This document shows positions 58,621 through 64,000 of a stretch of 64,000 bases of DNA, in pieces. This DNA is from Pectobacterium polonicum (lineage in GTDB: Bacteria; Pseudomonadota; Gammaproteobacteria; Enterobacterales; Enterobacteriaceae), in NCBI RefSeq assembly GCF_005497185.1, contig NZ_RJTN01000007.1, positions 62,001-126,000 of the forward strand, given 5' to 3'. Made by a program: the position numbers and the translations under genes. The notes beneath the pieces are model-generated. The model was not told the DNA's origin, did no database searches, and worked only from the letters and a program-made list of their open reading frames with translations. How positions within the stretch are numbered: the stretch's first letter is position 1; every line of letters begins with the position of its first letter.

Positions 58621-59730
58621 TTACTTCCAAAACTGTCGCGAGGCATCATAAAACGCTTTCCAGTCATCGCTGCTTTTTGCCCGTTCCCGCGCCACGTTAT
58701 CCACGTAGTAACGCATACGTTTCGCATCGTCAGGGTTATCTTTTAATACCACACCGATAATCTGGCGTGCGATGGCGCCCGCATTCAGCGTGTTGTCGCC
58801 CAGATAATGCGCCTCAAGCGCGGAGGCATAGGCAATATTGACGGCTTCCGCACTCGACATCACCGCATCCGGCGTTTTGATGCTGCCACCGTCGCGCGTA
58901 TTGCCGGAGCGCAGTTCCTGAAATGTGGTCACCAGCAGTTCAATGACGCTCGGTGGTACGGTGACCAGCGCAGCCAGCTCGCCCAGTTCACGCGTGAGCT
59001 GCGTTTGAATCAGCTCGATCTCGAATTCAGGGTCTTGAATCGGCCTCACGGTTTCAAAGTTAAAGCGCCGTTTTAATGCCGCTGACATTTCATGTACGCC
59101 GCGATCGCGCAAGTTCGCCGTGCCAATCAGGTTAAAACCGGGTTTGGCACTGATCCGTCCTTGTTCACCCATTTCAGGGATCATCAGCTGTTTTTCAGAC
59201 ATCAACGAAACCAGGACATCTTGTATTTCCGGCGGGCAGCGGGTGATTTCCTCAAAACGGACAATCCTGCCCTGCATCATCCCCTGATAGAGCGGTGAAC
59301 CGATAAGCGCCCGCTCAGTGGGGCCTTCAGCAAGCAACAGCGCATAGTTCCATGAATACTTGATATGGTCTTCGGTCGTTCCCGCGGTGCCTTGAATCGT
59401 CAGGCCGGAATCACCCGAGATAGCCGCTGCAAACAGCTCAGACAGCATGGATTTTGCCGTGCCGGGTTCACCAACCAGCATCAATCCCTGTTTCCCCAGC
59501 AGCGTCACAATCGCACGATCGACCAGCGCATTATCACCAAAAAATTTTGCGGAAATCCCTAAGGCCTCGTCACCTAAAATAAACTGCCGCACCGCACGGG
59601 GTGAGCGCAGCCAGCCCTGCGGCTTAGGGTTATTTTCGTCCGCTTGAGTCAGGCGCACTAATTCATCCGCAAAGCGAATTTCAGCATGTTGACGCAGCAC
59701 ATTGCTGGCCGTCGAGGGGTGTTTTTCCAT
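58621..59730 (-). CDS. yehL: MoxR-family AAA+ ATPase (YehL-like)
   Basis: 369-residue AAA+ ATPase. Walker A GEPGTAKS (87-94), a Walker B-like RIVRFEEI (155-162) in which Glu takes the usual Asp place, sensor 1 in GFNLIGTANLRDRG, arginine-finger region at ALKRRFNFE. MoxR proteins act as chaperone-like remodelers together with VWA partners; the VWA gene is two genes downstream. ATG 59730 (MEKHPSTAS) is preferred to a GTG at 59751, but neither has a strong ribosome site. Same order as in E. coli. Confidence 0.9.
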   Translation of the reverse strand: MEKHPSTASNVLRQHAEIRFADELVRLTQADENNPKPQGWLRSPRAVRQFILGDEALGISAKFFGDNALVDRAIVTLLGKQGLMLVGEPGTAKSMLSELFAAAISGDSGLTIQGTAGTTEDHIKYSWNYALLLAEGPTERALIGSPLYQGMMQGRIVRFEEITRCPPEIQDVLVSLMSEKQLMIPEMGEQGRISAKPGFNLIGTANLRDRGVHEMSAALKRRFNFETVRPIQDPEFEIELIQTQLTRELGELAALVTVPPSVIELLVTTFQELRSGNTRDGGSIKTPDAVMSSAEAVNIAYASALEAHYLGDNTLNAGAIARQIIGVVLKDNPDDAKRMRYYVDNVARERAKSSDDWKAFYDASRQFWK

Positions 59731-59799
59731 GTTCGTGTCTCTGTTCGCCACAAAATAATGAACGAAGCCGGCACAGTGTGTACCGGCTCCATAAGCGGA

Positions 59800-62700
59800 T
59801 TACCAAGGCGTTTTGTTTTCCCAGTCGGCATCGTATCCCGAGCAGGCCTGTGCGACTTTCAGATAATCGGCGTAGCTTTCTGCCAATAAGATGGGCGGAA
59901 CGTCCCGCAATGTCAGATTATTGCGATCCCAGTAATTTTGCTGATTTTTCTCAAAGCTCAAATCAAACAATACCGCCGGAATATTTTCTTCTGGCACGTA
60001 GCTGCCGCTAAATCCAATATTCACGTACAAATCCAGGCTACTGAAATGTTTGTAATAGTGGCTAAACGACCCGCCATCTTCCGCTGGCGCACGCTGGTAT
60101 CCCATTTTGGTTAAGACGCCGCGCAGCGTGAACGTATCGGTCAACCACCCTTTTCTATCCTCAATTTCAACCTGTTTGAGATCGCGTTCTGGTACGGTAT
60201 GTACCATCTGTGAGAATAAAAATGCCACTTTATAGTCGTTAAAATGCGCAAGCCAGGCTTCACGCGTCTCGTTATCGACAATGGCGGCATGCGCAAGCTG
60301 AATCATCGTGCCGTCCGATAATTCCACTTCATCATCTTCAAGATTAATTAAGCAGCCGTCATCCGTTGGCCTGAAGGTATTGAGCACGTGCTCCCCCTTT
60401 ACTTCTTGCCACACTAAGCGCTCAATCAGCGGTCGCATCACCGGATGAATCATGATGTACGTCTGCCAGTCCTCACTCGACCATTGGCGCTGGGCGCACA
60501 TCGATTCATACAAACGTGCAGTTTGCAGGTCGATCACCTGCTTCAACTCTTTTTTACTCGACGAGAACAGCTTTTTCGCTTCTTTTATCTGCTCTTCATT
60601 ATCCGTTTTACGTGCGGCAGGCAGGGCTTTAATTTCTTTCCCTTCTGGGTTCAGGAGCACCAAGCGTTGCTTACTGTCCATGCGAGCGGTAAAGGTCCTC
60701 TCGCCGTATTCCAGCACTAATGTTCCCGTCTCATCCATCCCAGCGGTGGGGATCGTGCGGTCAGCCAACTCGTCGGCAGTCCAGCCGTTACGTTCGGCAA
60801 TCTCTTTGACTAATTCACGCGCCTTATCCTGAATCGCCGCCGTACGGTAGCGACGTGACAGTGAGAGTAATAATTGAATAATGAGCGGATCGTCACTCAT
60901 CGCCATCGCGCTGATCATCGCTTCAATCTGTGAACGGCGCTGGTAATGATCGCGCATATAATTTCGTAATACCGAGACGGCAACATGGCCTTCAATATGG
61001 CTAGTCAACGCCAACATGCCTTTCTCACTGATTGCCGAGCCTAAATAGCGCCGCAAGACTTCCTGCTTTATTTCTTCTGTCGTCTGCTCCAGCGTGTAAT
61101 TCGCATACTTTTGGTAATACTCAGGGTAGAGTTCAAGATAACGTTGATAGTTTTTTAAACGTCCCGGTGCCTCTTTATGCGCTTCCAACATCGCTTCTTC
61201 CAGCGGTGGATTCTTCACATCCTGAGCAATAAACGTGTGTAAAATAAAATGACCGAGTTTCTGCTGGCTCTCTTTGGCTAATAAACCGACATAGCGCTGC
61301 AATAACGTATTACCCGCGGGCATTTTTAATTTTACCGCCAGGATTATCCACCATTTGATGATGTCAGTATCGACGGTCTTGCCGTTTTCCCATTTCAATG
61401 ACGGTATCGCGTTATAATCAAACCAGCTCATGCTTGCAGGTGGGTTCGCCTTCAACCCTTTCAACGCCTCTTCATGCAATATTTTTTCGGATAAATAAGG
61501 CGAAATATCTTCACCAAACTGCTCTAATGCCGCCAGCAATGCTGCACGAACCGTTTCTCTTTTCTCTTTTTTTAACAACGCATAGAGCGGAGCGATACTG
61601 TCTTTATTTTTTATACGCGCCAGCCATTCGATCGTTGTAATACGGATTTCTTGTTTCGCGGAATGCAAACTTTCCTGTGCATTCACATGCACATTCGGCA
61701 ACCTTTCCAGCAGCTTCTGCGCACTCACGCGGAAGGTTTTATTCTCGCCTAATGCCAGCTCCATAATACGTGGAATAAATTGTGCGGGGATAGCAGGGAA
61801 TTTACTAAGTAACTCAAAAGCATGGCTTAATTCAAATTGACTATATTGGCTTTTGCTCTTATTTGGCAACAGCCCCAATGCTTCGGCAATATACTCTGGA
61901 TATTGGGAGAAAAAAGGCCACAGCTGTTCCGGTTTAGGGAAGAGTTTCACCCCATCGTTATAGGATTCTAAGCAGAGTGAAGCGACGATTCGTGCGGGCT
62001 CACGGCACCCCAACTTTTGCAACACGCCTTCAATCTGTCGTAACTCCAATGCGGCGACAACATGCGCTGGCGCTTCATTTTCTATTCGAGCGGTGCTTAG
62101 ATTGAAGTTCGCATGTATGTTGCCAAAAATAACTCTCATCGCATGATAAAAAGTAAATTCAGGAAGAGAACTAAGGCGATTCTTATACTTGATGATGTTG
62201 ATATCTTCATTAGATAGTGGCTTCCCACTATTGCCCAGATTCAGTCTATCAACCAAACCATGACAATGCTCAACACTGACGGAGTTTATTTTTTTATAAT
62301 ATTCTTGCGCCCACTTATATTTGTTCACACTCTGTTTGTTCTCTGCGATTTCTTTTTCTGCGCTTATTTTTGCTTTTTCCAGCATTTCAGCCAGATTTTC
62401 TACCAGAATAATTTTTGCACTTTCAGGCAATGGCGTATCGGCAAGTAGCGTTAGCTCAGGTAAATCAGGGAGTTCAATATCTTGTGCCGTATCAACAACG
62501 GCAAAACGTGTAATGGCACTTTCGATACTTTTTATCACCGCCTTACTTTTTTCCAACTGCAACGCATGTTCTAAAATGTCTTTATTTTCGCCCTGACGAG
62601 CAAAGAGGTCGGCAGCTTGAGATCGCTGTTTTGGCGTTCCGTTAAACAGGATATCACTCAGGTGTGTTTTGACATCGCTAGCAGGGAGAATGTTCAGCAG

Positions 62701-63549
62701 CGGTTCCGCTTCATTACGTATCGTTTTTCGCTGATCGATAGCTGATTTAACAATCACATCCGAGAATAAAATACGTAATCCTTCACGATCGGATAAATAT
62801 TTCAGGAATTGAATGAGACCCGGTGCAGAAAGTTTTTCCACCAGTGTGGTACGGACAAATTGCGCATGTTCTTCGATATAGGTATGCAAATCAGGAAGTT
62901 CAAAGAAAATATTCAGTTGCGCACTATAATAGTCAGATATTTCCGCCCTATCAAAGATCGCAAATAAAATAGACTCGCCCTGATCATGACTCTGCTCACT
63001 AACAAGCAGATCGGCAAGAAGCTGAATACGCCACCCCGTTCGGTGCGTTAATTTTAACGTCTCATTGGAGGTGCTTTTTAACGTCGTAGATAGCGCATCA
63101 CACAGCAAGTAAATCATCCAGCTTGGCACTTCGCCCGTTATAATTTTTATATTTTTATTTTGGCATGCCGCAGATAAAACTTTAGCGAAGCGTATAACTT
63201 GTTCATTGGTGAGTGCTTTACCTACCTCAGAATAGAGCTTATAGCGTGAATTTCTCGCTTGTCTTATTATTTTATTATATTCACTAGAGTTAAAACTATT
63301 ATTTTGAACATACCACCAATCAACCGTACCGGGTTTATCCAAAAGTACCGTTACTTTATCGGAATCCAGCTGGTTTAAGGCATAAATCACCTCAGGTTCA
63401 GCGCCAGTCATAACATAATGGAACAATTTTTTTGGCAGCGTGTTATCAAGCTCTCCAAGCGGTAATAGAGACTCTTGCAACAATTTTTCCGTTGGTGAAA
63501 CATCCTTATTACCAAAAAATGGCAAAAGATCAAAAAATTTCTTTATCAT
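59800..63549 (-). CDS. yehI: DUF4132 protein (YehI/MolR-like)
   Basis: 1249 residues (about 1210 in E. coli YehI). The C-terminal quarter has the DUF4132 pattern: GWTADELADRTIPTAGMDET, LEYGERTFTARMD, SKKELKQVIDLQTARLYESM, WSSEDWQTYIMIHPVMRPLI; the N-terminal three quarters are helical, partly in HEAT-like repeats (LAALEQFGEDISPYLSEK and similar). No signal or TM segment. E. coli MolR and YehI belong to the family; function is unknown. The first half is much more AT-rich than the rest of the window. It is the first gene of the cluster, 69 bases before the MoxR ATG. Confidence 0.85.
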   Translation of the reverse strand: MIKKFFDLLPFFGNKDVSPTEKLLQESLLPLGELDNTLPKKLFHYVMTGAEPEVIYALNQLDSDKVTVLLDKPGTVDWWYVQNNSFNSSEYNKIIRQARNSRYKLYSEVGKALTNEQVIRFAKVLSAACQNKNIKIITGEVPSWMIYLLCDALSTTLKSTSNETLKLTHRTGWRIQLLADLLVSEQSHDQGESILFAIFDRAEISDYYSAQLNIFFELPDLHTYIEEHAQFVRTTLVEKLSAPGLIQFLKYLSDREGLRILFSDVIVKSAIDQRKTIRNEAEPLLNILPASDVKTHLSDILFNGTPKQRSQAADLFARQGENKDILEHALQLEKSKAVIKSIESAITRFAVVDTAQDIELPDLPELTLLADTPLPESAKIILVENLAEMLEKAKISAEKEIAENKQSVNKYKWAQEYYKKINSVSVEHCHGLVDRLNLGNSGKPLSNEDINIIKYKNRLSSLPEFTFYHAMRVIFGNIHANFNLSTARIENEAPAHVVAALELRQIEGVLQKLGCREPARIVASLCLESYNDGVKLFPKPEQLWPFFSQYPEYIAEALGLLPNKSKSQYSQFELSHAFELLSKFPAIPAQFIPRIMELALGENKTFRVSAQKLLERLPNVHVNAQESLHSAKQEIRITTIEWLARIKNKDSIAPLYALLKKEKRETVRAALLAALEQFGEDISPYLSEKILHEEALKGLKANPPASMSWFDYNAIPSLKWENGKTVDTDIIKWWIILAVKLKMPAGNTLLQRYVGLLAKESQQKLGHFILHTFIAQDVKNPPLEEAMLEAHKEAPGRLKNYQRYLELYPEYYQKYANYTLEQTTEEIKQEVLRRYLGSAISEKGMLALTSHIEGHVAVSVLRNYMRDHYQRRSQIEAMISAMAMSDDPLIIQLLLSLSRRYRTAAIQDKARELVKEIAERNGWTADELADRTIPTAGMDETGTLVLEYGERTFTARMDSKQRLVLLNPEGKEIKALPAARKTDNEEQIKEAKKLFSSSKKELKQVIDLQTARLYESMCAQRQWSSEDWQTYIMIHPVMRPLIERLVWQEVKGEHVLNTFRPTDDGCLINLEDDEVELSDGTMIQLAHAAIVDNETREAWLAHFNDYKVAFLFSQMVHTVPERDLKQVEIEDRKGWLTDTFTLRGVLTKMGYQRAPAEDGGSFSHYYKHFSSLDLYVNIGFSGSYVPEENIPAVLFDLSFEKNQQNYWDRNNLTLRDVPPILLAESYADYLKVAQACSGYDADWENKTPW

Positions 63550-63742
63550 GCCGACACCTAATTATGTATAGATAAACAGCAATTTTTTAACATGAATTGT
63601 GATTATTCTCAATTTTAAAATTCATATTTTTTCACCAACATTTATTTTGTTTATCATTACTTTTATAGCGAATAAAACCAATTAATCTAATTCTTATCCA
63701 AAATTTCAGGTGAAAATAGAATAGATTTAAAATAGCGCAATA
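63550..63742. other. Upstream region of the yeh-type cluster
   Basis: AT-rich promoter region with no gene; no -35/-10 pair was picked with confidence. Confidence 0.45.
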
Positions 63743-63912
63743 GACCCCCTCAATAATTCGGGTAGCTTGTGCGAGGGTTGCTCTGACTCTCCCATTCACT
63801 GACCCCAGTACGCTTCTGGGGATGCGCTCAGTTACCGCGTTACGCGGCTCTAAACGGTCAACACATCGCGTGGTTCAGCACGCTAACGTTTTGCGAATTA
63901 TTTAGGGTATAA
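63743..63912. repeat. Dispersed palindromic repeat, copy 3
   Basis: 170-bp element with ends gaccccctcaataattcg and cgaattatttagggtata, an imperfect inverted pair. The right end matches copy 1 (15301-15434), including the cgttttg just before it. The inside is different, with its own hairpins (ccccag/ctgggg). Confidence 0.7.
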
Positions 63913-64000
63913 GTTCACCTAATATCCACGCCGCTGTAATTAAATTTCACAAATTGCCAAGTCCGCATCAATGCAAGTACAAAGAATAGGGAGAAGAAAG
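63913..64000. other. Window end, no gene seen
   Basis: No start codon with ribosome site or open frame that can be supported; the final aggga could precede a gene that starts beyond the window. Confidence 0.4.

Noticed and set aside
52685-63549. Calling the MoxR/VWA cluster a phage-defence system
   Set aside because: No nuclease, toxin or sensor domain is visible, and the same genes stand in E. coli K-12 without known defence function.

Overview
The window is a piece of an enterobacterial chromosome, most likely from a soft-rot Pectobacterium or a close relative. The evidence is E. coli-like gene order (argX-hisR-leuT-proM, yifK, the wec/rff enterobacterial common antigen cluster, rho-trxA-rhlB-gppA-rep-ppiC, putA/putP, ilvC/ilvY, fieF-pfkA) interrupted by accessory blocks that suit a plant pathogen: a putative exported rhamnogalacturonan-lyase-like protein with its own TonB system, and a SotB-type sugar efflux pump. 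Species assignment is inference from content and synteny only. No rRNA, CRISPR array, prophage, insertion sequence or transposase gene was seen.

Layout. 1-428: 3' end of a histidine acid phosphatase. 552-1079 (minus): four tRNA genes (Pro, Leu, His, Arg) with a shared promoter and terminator. 1219-15108 (minus): yifK/thrP, then the ECA operon read wecA-wzzE-wecB-wecC-rffG-wecD-wecE-wzxE-wecF-wzyE-wecG. The rffH gene that lies between rffG and wecD in E. coli is absent, and wecB/wecC are separated by a hairpin-bearing direct repeat. 15253-22993: rho and trxA (minus), rhlB-gppA (plus), rep (minus), ppiC (plus). 23008-28660: divergent proline catabolism genes putA and putP with visible GTTGCA operator boxes. 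28704-30346: a divergent LysR regulator/NAD(P)-binding reductase pair. 30440-33794: ilvC and divergent ilvY, with an LprI-like secreted protein gene overlapping ilvY. 33798-35836: a DUF2461 protein and an unrecognised lipoprotein.

The most interesting block is 35927-48647. On the minus strand tonB-exbB-exbD is followed within a few bases by a sulfonate/nitrate-type ABC importer whose permease is a fusion of two permease modules, and then by its ATPase. Divergently on the plus strand lie the matching periplasmic binding protein, a TonB-dependent receptor, a Tat-exported protein of the PL26/YetA rhamnogalacturonan-lyase-like family and a DUF6250-like protein, closed by a convergent LysR regulator. 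Together these look like one self-contained machine: outer-membrane capture, dedicated energy supply, periplasmic processing and inner-membrane import. The ligand is unknown; the lyase points to rhamnogalacturonan products and the ABC family to small sulfur-, nitrogen- or aromatic-type ligands.

49101-52392 (minus): pfkA, fieF and sotB. 52685-63549 (minus): a cluster in the order of E. coli yehI-yehL-yehM-yehP-yehQ (DUF4132, MoxR AAA+ ATPase, DUF5682, VWA protein, SWIM zinc-finger protein), a poorly understood MoxR/VWA system, here with a 103-bp palindromic element inside it. Three copies of one dispersed palindromic repeat (15301, 40708, 63743), a further GC-rich palindromic stretch (48822) and several short tandem repeats are scattered in intergenic DNA.
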